Assembly: GCF_000264905.1 (NCBI RefSeq)
Contig: NW_006763144.1
Span: 1-64,000 of the forward strand
Source: Stereum hirsutum FP-91666 SS1
Lineage: Eukaryota; Basidiomycota; Agaricomycetes; Russulales; Stereaceae
Direction of reading: 5' to 3'
Length of the DNA stretch: 64,000 nucleotides
The position numbers and the translations under genes were made by a program. Below the pieces are notes generated by a model, which saw nothing but the letters and a program-made list of their open reading frames with translations, was not told the DNA's origin and searched no databases. Positions 10,718-22,188 of this stretch are shown piece after piece (position 1 is the first letter of the stretch; each line of letters begins with the position of its first letter).

Positions 10718-12509
10718 CTACTCGAAAATCGCGTCCAACCACTTCGCGAGCCTGAACCCTTGCTTAGCGAGCTGCAGGTCAATCTTCGAACATAAAGCGA
10801 AGGCTTCGCATTAGCATATGCGAACCAGTAAAAGCATACGGCGAAGAGAAAATGCTCACAACAGGGATAGCAGACGTGAAATATGCAGAGTTACAAAGAT
10901 CTTCGCCGGTCGTGAACGTGAAGACCTCCGACTATGGTCCAAGCAGTCACGACATACCCTCAGTTCCGCGGGCTGCAAGACATATGAGTAAAATAGAGGA
11001 AAAGACGTACACAATCGAACGAATTCGCTTCTTTCGCCCATACGAGAGGACAGGCGGTCGAACTGAGCGCAGAGGACGTGATGCAGCTGACCCAGCTGGC
11101 GGATAGGGACTTGAAGTCGCCGGTCTAGCAACACATCATCGAAGACCAAAATTCAATGCATATGGCTGGTGTGGCGGAGAGGAGTGCGACGTACGTTGAT
11201 TCTAGAAACGAGGTCGGCGGCGTATACTTGAGGGTCCCCACCGTGGATGGCGTCGACATTCTTCACTAGCATGCCGGTGTCTGTGATTATATGGAGTCAG
11301 TTGCGGATCAGAGTTGGAGCTGTGGACGAAGGGCGCTACGTACCCCAGGCCTAGCATAGAAAGGCGTAAGACGGTGACCGAAAGAAATATCAAGGAGTAC
11401 GTACAGCATGCAAGTTCGTCTTCGCGCCATCGCAAACTGCACTGATATCGTTGCCACCGAGCTCTAACGCCTGGATGTCTCGGTTAGCCATGCATCTCAT
11501 CCGCGGCGAGTCGCAACCTCTGAGGAGAGACTGGGGTCGAGTGACCTACCTCGACGTGCAAAGGCTGGCCAATATCGCCGACAAACTACCCGTCCGACAC
11601 AGGGCTCATTTCAGCTTCGACCAGCGAACAGAACTTGAATACGTACGTGAGCTGTTCAGAAACAATCAGTCACATAGTTTCGTTTCGATGGAGATGATGT
11701 TGTTGGGCAACTACTCACTAACGAATTTAAGCGCCTCCTGCCTCTGCTCCGCATCTAACTTCGTGTCGATAAGACGAGTCGTGTAGTTCTGGATGGCTGA
11801 CACTGTCGATCACGAGCAACCGTCATCATTCATCAATAAGCGGTGTCAAGAAAAGATAGGATCGCTTACGAATGCATCCTTCACTACCACAGTCCCTCGA
11901 CTGGACTACAGAACACATGTCCTGAAGCGGGGAGTCTATAACATCACAAGGTTCAGCGCATTATCCCTAATCCTCTCAAAAAGCACAATAACTGGAAGAG
12001 GAAAGCGTACCCTCAGCATCGATAAAATGAAACGGGGCGCTAAACGCGAACTCCTTCTCCGACCTGACTTCGTCCGCCCACTATCAATAAATCAGTTAGA
12101 GTCTATGATAGGTGAGTAAGTAGAGCGAGAGGAGTGGGGTGGGGTGCGTACGGGAGCGGCGGGTCCGAGGGAGAAGTTGTACTGCGATCCAAGGGACGAC
12201 TTGACGAAAGACAACGTATCTGGTCCGATGAACTATTGTACGTATATCCCAATCGTAGTCAGTTGAGCGATGTATCGCCGGCACGAGTAAGTGTCGAGGA
12301 AACATGAGAACTCACAGACATCGCGATATACCTATTAATCATCACACGAAAGGAAACATTAGCTAGCCAGAAACTGGCCCAATAGTAAAGGTGGGGAGGT
12401 GAAGAACGAACCCGATAGTCTCATGTCCAACATTTCCCCAAGCCGCCACCGCATTCGGGCCAACACCAACAGCGATCGCAGCAACAGCCTGAATCGAGGT
12501 AAACTTCAT
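10718..12509 (-). CDS. Secreted S1/P1-type zinc nuclease
   Basis: An extracellular single-strand nuclease and 3'-nucleotidase with three zinc ions. A signal peptide beginning at the ATG at 12509 ends just before WGNVGHETIG, so the mature enzyme starts with the N-terminal Trp that ligates zinc, as in P1 nuclease. In order: FIGPDTLSFVKSSLGS, WADEVR, SAPFHFIDAED (zinc His), QNYTTRLIDTKLDAEQRQEA, THFVGDIGQPLHVE (ligands His, Asp and His with P1 spacing), GGNDISAVCDGAKTNLHAAW, DTGMLVKN, TGDFKSLSASWVSC and a final exon ending GFRLAKWLDAIFE-stop at 10718. The gene has more than ten exons. Three are microexons: 16 nt (12316-12331), 5 nt (11647-11651) and 7 nt (11344-11350); all restore frame and conserved residues. 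The length of about 320 residues is normal for the family. Confidence 0.92.
11344..11350 (-). other. 7-nt microexon of the S1/P1 nuclease
   Basis: GCCTGGG on the minus strand, between a CTAG acceptor and a GTACGT donor, with introns of 54 bp (11351-11404) and 63 bp (11281-11343). It encodes Ala-Trp and the first base of the zinc-ligand Asp in the H-x-x-W-D motif. Confidence 0.8.
11647..11651 (-). other. 5-nt microexon of the S1/P1 nuclease
   Basis: CTCAC on the minus strand, between an ACAG acceptor and a GTACGT donor, with introns of 65 bp (11652-11716) and 61 bp (11586-11646). It completes a Thr codon and supplies the His of the zinc-binding THFVGD motif. Skipping it breaks the frame. Confidence 0.8.
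12316..12331 (-). other. 16-nt microexon of the S1/P1 nuclease
   Basis: It lies between a TTAATAG acceptor and a GTGAGT donor. It encodes the last base of a Gly codon plus Y-I-A-M-S, connecting GHETIG to FIGPDT in frame. Confidence 0.75.
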
Positions 12510-13503
12510 CTCGTCAATCAGTTCCAACGTGAAAGCGCTCTGTAGTCGCGATGCGATCAGTGACTGGCTACCATTTCTCCCTCCCAGAAGGGGTCGTCTT
12601 TATCTACTTATACGATGACCCAGGGAACTCAAGGTACCTACGCCCATGTGGCATGCCGGACAGTGAGAAATATGGCCAAAAATATGTGTTTGCACGTTTG
12701 AAGAAGGGACGGATATGCATATGCACGCTGCACGCTGTGGGGGTTTTCTTGGCGCGGTTGGTGGAGGATGAGGAAATGCAGCCGCTGGGGGTGTTGAGGG
12801 AGATGGGAGAATAAACCAGGTACGGTCGATCGTGTAGATTGGATTGAGAGGTCTCGGATGACCGAGGGCCGGAATTGGTGTCAGATGCGTCCAGAGAGTT
12901 AATGCCAATCAATGAATCTTAGAAAAAACGTTGTGGTGTTAATATAGAGAAATACAGAAAGGTAGAGCACTCACCAGTTCGGAGTTGGCTCAACGCCATA
13001 AGCCCACAGCCCAAGGAACGTCCTGGTCCGCTCCGAGCCGACCCAAAATAATTCGCCAGAGTTCAGGAGCATACGCCGAGATAGTGCACTGCCATGACTG
13101 ATAGACGATAAAGAAATCCACTGTGAGATGTCCCGGCCAAAAATGAAGCAAGTGTCGAAAGGTCGATGAGCAGAGAAGCGCGTGAGACATCCGGGAGCAG
13201 TAGGGCCACAAGAGAGCAGAACGATCCAGAAAACAAGGAACAACGTTCTTTGCGATTATTTTAGCAAAGCAGGCATGTAGGAAGATGACCACCGTGCGTG
13301 GTAGGTCCATCGCGATGATGAGTTTAAATCAAGTGTCGCGTCTGCACGAGCAGCACTACGAGAAGATAGACCTCCAACTGAAACGGTGTTGATTGCAGCA
13401 GACAGAGAGCAACCCACGAGCAAATATACCGAGGCACCGTCCTCAGCACAACACCACACGCCAAACACCGTCCAACACTCCTCTGCACCGATGGTACTCA
13501 TAA
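12510..13503. other. Intergenic region, no supported gene
   Basis: Contains the nuclease promoter; GTATAAGTA on the minus strand near 12606-12614 is a weak TATA candidate. Several 80-106 codon ORFs overlap each other on both strands and none shows a domain. A minus-strand ORF at 13256-13507 overlaps the RRP17 stop and is probably 3' UTR. Confidence 0.45.
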
Positions 13504-14480
13504 TCACCGCTTCCCCCTCCCTCCCGCCTTCCCACCACCACCTCCACCGCCTCTCTTCCTCGAAGCCTTCCCACCCGCCCTCTCCGCCTTCTCGAGCTTC
13601 CTCGCCCTCTGCTTCGTCTTATCCGCCTTCCTCGACGCATTCGTTCCATACTTCTTCTTCGTCTCCGTCCGCTTTTTAGGTTTTGATGATGACGGCGCTG
13701 AAGTGGATGATGATGGGTCGGTAGGGTTGGCTCTGGATTTGCCTTTTGATGTGATTAAGCGTCCTGAAGGATCGCGTGAAGGAGCGGGAGGAGTGGCGAT
13801 GGAAGCGGTGGTGAATGGGTCGTTGGTGGTAGAAGAGGAGGGACCGTGGATGAGTGTGTCGGGGTCGAAGTCTTCGACTATTGTTACTGTGGCGAGTTGC
13901 TCGTCGTCTGAGAATTCTTCTTCCTGTTCTTTAGGCTTCGAGCTCGAGCCGACGCCGGTCCATTCTTCGTCCTCCTCGTCGCCATCTGCGATTGTATGAG
14001 AACGGCTGGGGATGTATATGAGATGAAAGTGCGCACCGAGTGCCATGCCGCCGTAGGCTGCTTCTACTTTTGCTGCGTTCTCTACGGCTTGTTCGGCTAG
14101 CATACGACGTTGCTGGTAGGGAGTCAATGAATCAGTTCTTTTCGTGTGCGGTACGGATGGACGGTTGAGAAGAAAGAATAAGATAACATACCTCTCTCCT
14201 CGCCTCCAGATGTTCCTGCTTATCCCTCGCAATAGCTTTCTTCTTTCCTTCCTCTTTCTTCGCCAGTTTTCGTTTATGAAACCCGGTCAAGAAGTCTCTG
14301 CAAATAAAAAAAAACATAACATGACAATTCATTCAGTCTGATGGTATGTGAGACTTGGATACGAACACACCTCCGAGCATCATCATCGAATAGGATCTCC
14401 TTTATCTGTTCCTTCCTCTGCCTCTTCTTCGCAGCGATGATGTTATGCGACTTAGTGAGAGTCGCGAGATTGGAGGACAT
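13504..14480 (-). CDS. RRP17: Nucleolar 5'-3' exonuclease, Rrp17/Nop25 family
   Basis: A nucleolar protein that trims pre-rRNA 5' ends during 60S subunit assembly (yeast Rrp17, animal NOL12/Nop25). Three exons (14371-14480, 14192-14297, 13504-14112) splice in frame to 274 residues. The diagnostic N-terminal block is DFLTGFHKRKLAKKEEGKKK at residues about 38-57, preceded by RKEQIKEILFDDDARR. A long helical Lys/Arg/Glu region follows, then an acidic Ser-rich linker (EEEFSDDEQ, EDFDPDT) and a very basic tail rich in Lys, Arg and Gly that ends GKR, typical of nucleolar targeting. The ATG at 14480 starts the conserved N-terminus. It is divergently transcribed from SQS1, 470 bp apart. Confidence 0.9.
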
Positions 14481-14950
14481 TGTGGGTTCGTTGGTATCTC
14501 GAGCTGATCCTGGCTGTAATTTCGACGAAGAAAAAGGTCGTGAGTTGGAAGTAAGAGACGGAGCCCGAGTTTACAGACGGTCGAAGAGCAAGTTTCAAAT
14601 CAAATTCGACCGTTGCGTGCAAAATAGGCCGTGCGAACTGTGGCGCAACCTCCTCCTAAATTACAATGCCCCACGCCACATTTTTTAGCTCAGCGACGAC
14701 TCCTGACTCCACTCTCGAGTCCCACCACGAACGTTTTCAGAATCGGACCCGAATTTCTAACCCATCGTCGCCGACAACTTCTGTGCTGGGTCACACAGTG
14801 CCTCTAGCTCTCTAGCATCTTTGCTTCACTCAAGAAATCTCATAGACCTCTGTGCTCGTTCAACATCGGCCGACATCTGCTTCTGTATCGATATCTCTTG
14901 GATCTTGTAGCTCTATTTCTTGCATTCTTGCTCTTGCTCTGGTGGCAGCC
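14481..14950. promoter_or_regulatory. Shared divergent promoter of RRP17 and SQS1
   Basis: The 470 bp between the two start codons must hold both promoters and 5' UTRs. I saw no consensus TATA. Short pyrimidine tracts precede the SQS1 ATG. Both flanking genes act in ribosome biogenesis, so co-regulation is plausible but is an inference. Confidence 0.6.
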
Positions 14951-17900
14951 ATGCCTAGAGGTGGTAACAATCGCGGAGGACGTGGGGGAAGAGGAGGAGG
15001 AAGAGGATTCTCCAGAGGCCGTGGTGGCGGACGGGGAAGGGCGAGAGGAAGAGGAAGAGGCAGTGGGCTTGGCTTCATGTCCATTGACGACGACGATTTT
15101 GATTTTGCGCTCGATGTGCGAGGGAACGGTGCGTATTTTTCCCGATTTTTGTTTGTCTTCGTGATTTGTTGCATTTTCTTTTTGGTTGACTTTTGAGAAC
15201 GATTGGACGGTTGGGCATTATGTTCGTTCGCCAGTTCGATACTTGCCATCTCTTGGTAGAGCTCTCATTGTATCCCAATAGCTTGTCTTCTGTGACTGAT
15301 ACGTTGTCTTGAGTGCGATCTACATGACTTGCTTTACCCCTGTGGCACCCTCTATCTTCGCCATAGCGGCCTCTTACTCTCATCACAAACGATGATTTCT
15401 ACACATATCTCCTTCTATTTGTTTCGTATGCTTTGTGTATTCCTAACTCAAAACATCCCTCTCTTTTCACCACAGATTCTCCCCGCTCTCGCGGTCGCGG
15501 CCGTGGCTCAAATACACCAAGAGGCCGGGGTGCCCCATCTTCCCCCTCGACTCCCTCACATCAGAATAACCAGAACTCGAATCAAAACCAAAATTTTCCC
15601 TCTCGCGGCCGTGGTCGTGGTCGTGGCGACTTTATTCCCAATGACCCCCGAGGCGGTCGCGGTGGTCGTGGCGGTAAATCCACACGCAAGACATTCGGAC
15701 CCCTCTCTGAGCAGCTGTACCAGGAAAGACCGTTCTTGCGGCCTATCACGTTCATCAAGAGTCAGTTGACGCCGAGATTGTTCATGGATGAGGAAGAGAT
15801 ATTCGAGCCTGTTGTTGAGGCGGCTGGTACGTTCATCTTTGGGCGACTTATCTATACTTTACTATCCATCGATCTACCATCATGTCCTGTCCTGCTTTTC
15901 AAGAAAGGTCTCCTTCGATCGCTGCGTGTCGTTTATTGCGCCGTGTCTCTACAAACGATACAGCTCTTTGTGACATCGTGATATAGCTACAACTAGGGTT
16001 GATTGGTTGGTTCATTCACTGACTGATTGCGTTTGCGTGTAATCAGGAGAAGAAGAAACATCCCACGTCCCCACCGCAGACCGCGTTTTCCAAGTCTTCC
16101 ATACTGGTGAGAATGAGCTCGAAGAGATTGATTTTGAGGATATGGGCAAGTTTCAGGAGAAGGTCGAGGCTTTGGCGGCTACTTCGCTCACCACAGCCGC
16201 AACCACTACCACGACGACGGCTGTTACCACCTCCGCCCCTCTCCTTAACAACGTCACCACCATCTCCGACAACGTACCACAGCTGACCACCAACTCCGCC
16301 CTTGTCTCCGCCGAGGCTGCCGATTCACCTACTGTGCGCCCGGTCTCTCTAGCGGAGGAAGCTGATATCGTGGAAGTATCATTGGAAAGGTTGAGCTTCA
16401 GGGAAGAAGTCACAGCGATACACGCGGAAGATTATCGTGAGATGAATTTGGCAGAGAATGCAATGGTTGAGGGACCAGGAACCGCTGAGATTATAGATGT
16501 TCGCGAGCCCGAGGATAACGAGGAGGGGAAGGTTAATACGGGTGAGAGGGTTGAGCAGGAAGAGAGTCAGGAAAGGATGGACACTCAAATCCATGTAGAA
16601 CGACCGGAAGCAGAAAAGGAAGAAGAACAGTTCACAGGCTTTTTCATCGATACCACACCTGCCCCGAACGGTAATACTCAGCAGCGTATACTTGTGGATC
16701 GGGTGGAGGGCGACGTCCGACCGTTGGGACAGGGCTCAGAGCGGGAGCAGGATCAGGACGATGAGGTTATTGTATATGTGGCGCCGCACCCGAAGGTTTC
16801 GGAGGTGGCGATGGCGGAGGAGGAGGAGAGGGAAGGGAGGGAGAGGGAGAGGGTCGAGGCGACACTGCTTCCACCGTTCAATCCCCTGACGATGTCGTTC
16901 CCTACTCTTGCGTCCTCGCTCGCCTCGTCGTCCACTATTTCCCCTCCATCCATCCCTACTCCCTCCACAGCCAGTATCGAAACACCAACCACAAACACGA
17001 CTCCCCACCGTCCCCCCCGCCAATTCACCTCTACCACATCATCCTCCAGCACTCTCCGCACCCCCCGCTCCCTCCTCAAATCGCACAACCCCCGCTCCGG
17101 AAAAATCAAACGGCGAGCCCAAGAGCGGAAAGCGATGTTTGGGACATTCGGGGGTATCAGGAGAGGAGGGTTCGGGAGTTATGGAGCGGCGATGGATGAG
17201 AGGAGGGTGAGGAGGGAGGGGAGAGAGGTTGATCCGAGGGAGGGGGAACAGAGGAGGGGGGAGAGTGATGTGGATTGGGGAGATGGTTCCGATTCCGATG
17301 AGGACGGTGAGGGGGTGGGAGAGGTTCGGGGCGGGATTGGGGGGCTGGAGATCGATGGTGGTGAGGGGAGGGAGTTGTTGGGCGGTGAGGATGGTGGGAT
17401 GCAGGTTGATGTGGGTGGAGAGGGGGAGGGTGATTTGCAGGCTATGATGGCGTTCGTGAGGGGGATGGGGGCGGAGGCATCGAGACATGTTACTATGGAT
17501 GAATTGGAGGATGAGGAGAGGATGAAGAGGGAGGATGCGGAGGAGAGGAGAGGAGGTGGGAGAGGGAGTAGTGGTGAGGAGAGTGGAGAGGATGGGGATG
17601 GAATGGATGAGGAGATGGAGAAGGTGTTGCAGGTTGAAGAGAGGCAGTTGATCGCAGAGGCTGGAGATGACGTTGAAGAAGATGATGATGATGACTACGA
17701 AGACGACTCGTCAGACGATGAGGACGACGAGGACCTACCCTCCGGCAGCTTCCAAGCTCGCCTCGAACGTCTTCGCGCACGCTCTCGTGGGCGTCCCATC
17801 CTCGACATGCTCGAAGAAGAGCTCGACGCTGAATACGACGACTTTGACCCCTCGTTCAAGTGGGAGACAGGTGGTGATGCGGATGAGGACGATCTCGTGG

Positions 17901-18875
17901 CGCAGGTGCAGGAGTTCTTGGATGAGAACGAGGATATATTGAAGGCAAGGGATAAGAAGCAGCGGAATAAGATCTTCAGGGCGGTTCAGAATGGGGATTT
18001 CGATATGGGCGATGCGGAGATGTGGGGTCTCAAACCAGCCAGTGCGTACACCTTATTTCATTCATCCATTCCTCGTTTTTTTTTCTTTCACTCGTACTCA
18101 CCATTTTCTCTCTCATATCTCATTCTCTTACGGGTCTACAGAGCGCAATAAAGACAAAGACGTCCCTCCAGAGCTCCAAGCTCAATGGGCTAAAGACCGC
18201 GCCAAAAAAGCCGAAGCCAAACTCGCCCGCGACCAAGCCCGCCTCGAAGCCGCCGCCGACCCCTTGGCCAAAAAGAAAGGCGGGAAGAAAGGCCGAAAAG
18301 CCATGCTCCTCGCCGCCTCGCTCGACCCTACCATCACCACGCTCCCGAACCGGGTCACCGACCTCGCGTCCGTCGAGGCGCAGATCCGTCGATTCTTGGC
18401 GGATATTGGGGGGAGTGGGTCGATGGTGCTACCCCCTATGGCGAAGGACTCGAGGAAGGCGGTCCATGAGCTCGCTGCGGCGTTTAATTTGAAGAGTGAG
18501 AGCAAAGGGAAGGGAGATGGGCGGTATACGACGCTGAAGAAAACGACGCGGAGTGGATTCAAGGCGAATGAGAAGAAGGTCCGCGGTATCATGAGGAGCA
18601 ATGGCGTATATGTGAACGTGACGAGGGGAGGTGGCGGCGGAGGAGGAGGAGGCAAGGGGGGTACCATGAAGCCGAAGGAGGGAGAGGAGGTGGGCAAAGC
18701 AGCACCGAGGATTGATCGGGGGAATATTGGGTTCAGGATGTTGGCGGCGATGGGGTGGGCGGAGGGGGACAGGGTGGGTGCATCGGGAGGCTTGGATGTG
18801 CCGTTGACGGCGATTGTGAAGACGACGAAGTTGGGGTTGGGGGCGGAGTTTGATGATCGGAGAGGCAAGAAATAA
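14951..18875 (+). CDS. SQS1: R3H/G-patch protein Sqs1 (Pfa1), activator of helicase Prp43
   Basis: Sqs1/Pfa1 stimulates the DEAH helicase Prp43 in ribosome assembly and spliceosome disassembly. Four exons (14951-15128, 15476-15826, 16047-18041, 18142-18875) give an in-frame protein of 1085 residues. The N-terminus is an RGG-type Gly/Arg stretch; the conserved block KSTRKTFGPLSEQLYQERPF follows. A long acidic, low-complexity middle contains SRHVTMDELEDEERMKRE and DDFDPSFKWE. The C-terminal part carries an R3H-like region (KDSRKAVHELAAAFNLKSES) and the G-patch (IGFRMLAAMGWAEGDRVGAS...TKLGLGA). It is longer than the yeast protein because of the acidic middle. The sense strand of about 17140-17660 is almost all purine. 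Introns 1 and 2 (347 and 220 bp) are long for this window. Confidence 0.9.
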
Positions 18876-19498
18876 ATAAAATGGAAGTCAACCTGCCTGT
18901 ATTTCTTGCGTTTATTTGGAAGTCTATTGCGCGTCTTGTCTCTTCATGCTGTGAACTGTATTCACTGCTGCTGTACCGAGGATTCCGAGAAACCTGAAGT
19001 GTGGCCCAAGTATGTTGACGCCAATCTGACGGTTCCACTCAAACATCAACCTGGAGCTCCACGGGTGCTACACCCACTACAAGCAAGTTTTTCCACCGTT
19101 CTCACTCTACTCACACACCTTCCAAACGATGTTGCCCTTAGGAAACAATATTGTTTCGGGTATTGCACTGGGTGTTGGTTCCATGTGCTCATAAATATGT
19201 CAACTCCCCGACGCCCGCGGCCAGAGCGATAACGTCGAGCGCAATCAACGCGGTCCTACGCCGACTGCGATAGTCGTGTGTGCCTTACCCCACAGGTGAT
19301 ATCTCCTCCAGATTTGTCTCTTACATTTGTTGAAGATTGGCTCAGACGGGTTCAACAAAACAGACGGAAATTGGAAACAGGTTTGCGCGCTTTATTATAA
19401 AGAGGACCGTAGCGCTAGGTTTGACCTTGTGGGCGCGACTCTTCCCTCCACGCTCACACTCGTCGTACTCCTAGTCACCATCCCCAGCTTAAGTCACA
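18876..19498. other. Spacer with the amidase promoter
   Basis: About 620 bp with no gene. It holds the SQS1 3' end and the amidase promoter. Confidence 0.6.
19396..19402 (+). promoter_or_regulatory. Candidate TATA box of the amidase gene
   Basis: TATAAAG about 97 bp upstream of the amidase ATG, followed by pyrimidine-rich DNA. A consensus match only. Confidence 0.5.
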
Positions 19499-22188
19499 AT
19501 GAAGAGCGCGTCGTTCTTCTCGGCATTCGGTGCTATTCTTCTGGCTACGGTTTCCACGACGTGCAAGGCGAATGACAATCACGACCATGGCCACACGGAT
19601 GTTCACGCGTTTAATGTATCGTCTCAGACGCTCACCGACCCCTACCCCTACTACTTCCCCGTCTCTGATGCTCAGAAAGAAGATGAGACTCCGTTTCCGA
19701 TGCCGCTTTGTTATGGGACGCGGGTAGAGGAGGCGAGTATCGTGCAGTTGCAGGGGTATTTGACGGATGGGACGTTGACGAGTGCGAAGCTGTTGGAGTG
19801 TTATTTGAGGAGGATTATGCAGGTGGATACGTTTGTTGAGTGCGTATTTTTCTGTCTTCGTTTTCACTCTGTGTTCTGTGCACAGGTTATATCATCGAAT
19901 GGTGAGCGTCGAGTGTGTGGAGCGGGCGTTTATCTACGCCACTGTGGCACCAGGCAGATAGGAGTTTGGCGCCCAGCTATTTATAGTTTCCCTGGAGCTC
20001 GAGTACACCTGCTGCACAAAGTTCGATATTCGGGCCCAAATGCAGAATTGATACCATATTATGGGCCTCAGCGAAGGCCCTCACATTGCACTCCGTGAGC
20101 CTAGGGAGCTGCGACGATCCCTTGGCTTGAATGCAGTAATATAGCCCTCTACGATTATTGTAGATTGAGGATTTCTTTCATGCCTGAGAGATCAATGGCA
20201 CTGTAACTTTATGTTCTTCCCATTTTCATCCACTTCCAACCGTCCACATATTACTAACACCAACCCCCATCTATAACAGGGGCATAATGGAACTCAACCC
20301 CGACGCCTTCGAAATTGCGCACGCCCTCGACCTCCAACGCTCACAAGACAACTTCACCCTCCCCTCACCCGTATACGGCATCCCTTTCCTCGTCAAGGAC
20401 AACATCGCCACCAAGGACAAAATGCAGACTACTGCAGGATTCTGGGGCCTCATCGGCTCCGTTGTCCCTCGAGATGCGCACGTCGTGAAGCTGTTGAGGG
20501 AGGCTGGAGCGTTGTTATTGGGACATGCGACGCTGAGCGAGTGGGCGGATATGAGGAGTAATAGTTATTCGGAGGGGTACTCGCCAAGAGGTGGACAAGC
20601 GAGAAGTCCGTATAACCTTACCATGGTCAGTTTCTCTATCCTCTATGCCATCGTTTCCATGTTCAGCTCGTCTTGTTCTCCTCTCGTTGAAATATGCATC
20701 GATAATCATTGTGTCGTGTCTCTATTCAGAATGGCGGTGGCTCCTCGACCGGAAGCGCAGGTGCCGTCGCAGCCAACGAAGTCACCTTCGCCCTAGGCAC
20801 CGAAACCGACGGTTCAGTGATCTCACCCTCCGAGCGTAACGGCCTCGTCGGTCTCAAACCCACCGTCGGTCTTACTAGCCGCAAGGGCGTCATTCCGGAG
20901 AGCGAGCATCAGGATACGGTCGGTGTATTGGCGAGAAGCGTGGCGGATGCGGCTGCTGTGTTGGGTGTTATCGCGGGTGTGGATGAGCGGGATAATTATA
21001 CGTTGGCGCAGGTGGAGGAGCCAGGGAGGACGTTCACTGGTGAGGTTTATTTTTGGTGACAACTCACGTTTGAGTGTCTGCATGCTGACTTTATTTTGTT
21101 TTGTTTCTTTTGAAACGTCAGATTACACCCAGTTTCTTGCTAATTCGAGTGCGCTCGAAGGTGCTGTCTTCGGTGTTCCGTGGGAGAGCTTCTGGGTGTA
21201 TGCAGAGGCTGATAACCTACCTGGCTTATTCGCGGCTATCGAGGCTATCGAATCTGCTGGAGGCACTGTTTTGAATGGAACGGAGATTCCGAACTACGCG
21301 ACCTTCATCTCGCCTGACGGCTGGGATTGGTTCGTCCATCATCCACACCTTCTTCCATTCACTTCTTAACTTGTGCACTGCGATATCCGTATTCAGGGAC
21401 TACGGCACCACGCGCGGCTTCCCCAACGAATCCGAATTCACGGTCGTCAAAGTAGACTTCTACAACAACATCAAGACGTACCTCTCCGAGCTCTCGAACA
21501 CCAACATCCGCTCGCTCGAAGACATCGTGGCGTATAATTATGCGAATGACGGGACGGAGGGAGGCACGGCGGGCGTGCATCCGGCGTTCAAGAGCGGGCA
21601 GGACAGCTTTTTGGCGAGTTTGGAGACGAAGGGGGTGAGGAATGAGACGTATTGGCAGGCGGTGGAGTATTGTAAGAGAGGAGCGGGGGTGGAAGGGATT
21701 GATGCGTGCGTCCTATTTTTCTTTTCTTTTCTTTTTTGCTTAGTATTTTTTGGGAAATGGATCACTGATTCTCGCTTGTGTTCAGAGCCCTCAAGTATAA
21801 CAAAACGGATGGTATCATTGGCACCCTCGATGGTCTCCTCGTTCCCTCCAACGTAGGCCAATCGTACCAAGTCGCCGCCCAAGCTGGTTCGTCACATCGT
21901 CTCTCCCTCCCTCCTCGTTCCCATTTCCTTGATTATAGGCTTCGGTCGCCCTTACCTGCCTTATTATATCGTGCTACAGGCTACCCGATGATCACTTTCC
22001 CCGCCGGCGTCAACAACAACGCGATGCCCTACGGCCTCGGAATCATGAACACCGCCTGGTCAGAACCACTGCTCGTCAAGTGGGGCTCGGCGATTGAAGA
22101 TCTTCTGAGGACGAAGGGCACGGTGCGACCTACGCCGAAGTGGTGGATGTACACGACGAAGAATATTCCGGTCTTGTATGATTCATGA
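19499..22188 (+). CDS. Secreted amidase-signature-family amidase
   Basis: Hydrolyses carboxylic amides with the Ser-cisSer-Lys triad. The ATG at 19499 opens a signal peptide (SFFSAFGAILLATVSTTCKA) and a His/Asp-rich N-terminus, so secretion is likely. The catalytic Lys is in FLVKDNIATKDK. The Gly/Ser signature NGGGSSTGSAGAVAANE starts the exon after the intron at about 20625-20730 and contains the cis-Ser; TDGSVISPSERNGLVGLKPT carries the nucleophile. Further exons encode a substrate-pocket region and the C-terminus (YPMITFPAGVNNNAMPYGL, then WWMYTTKNIPVLYDS-stop at 22188). There are about seven exons. Intron 1 (19840-20279) is 440 bp; the others are near 50-115 bp. All conserved motifs are present, so the enzyme should be active. 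The natural amide is unknown. Confidence 0.92.
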
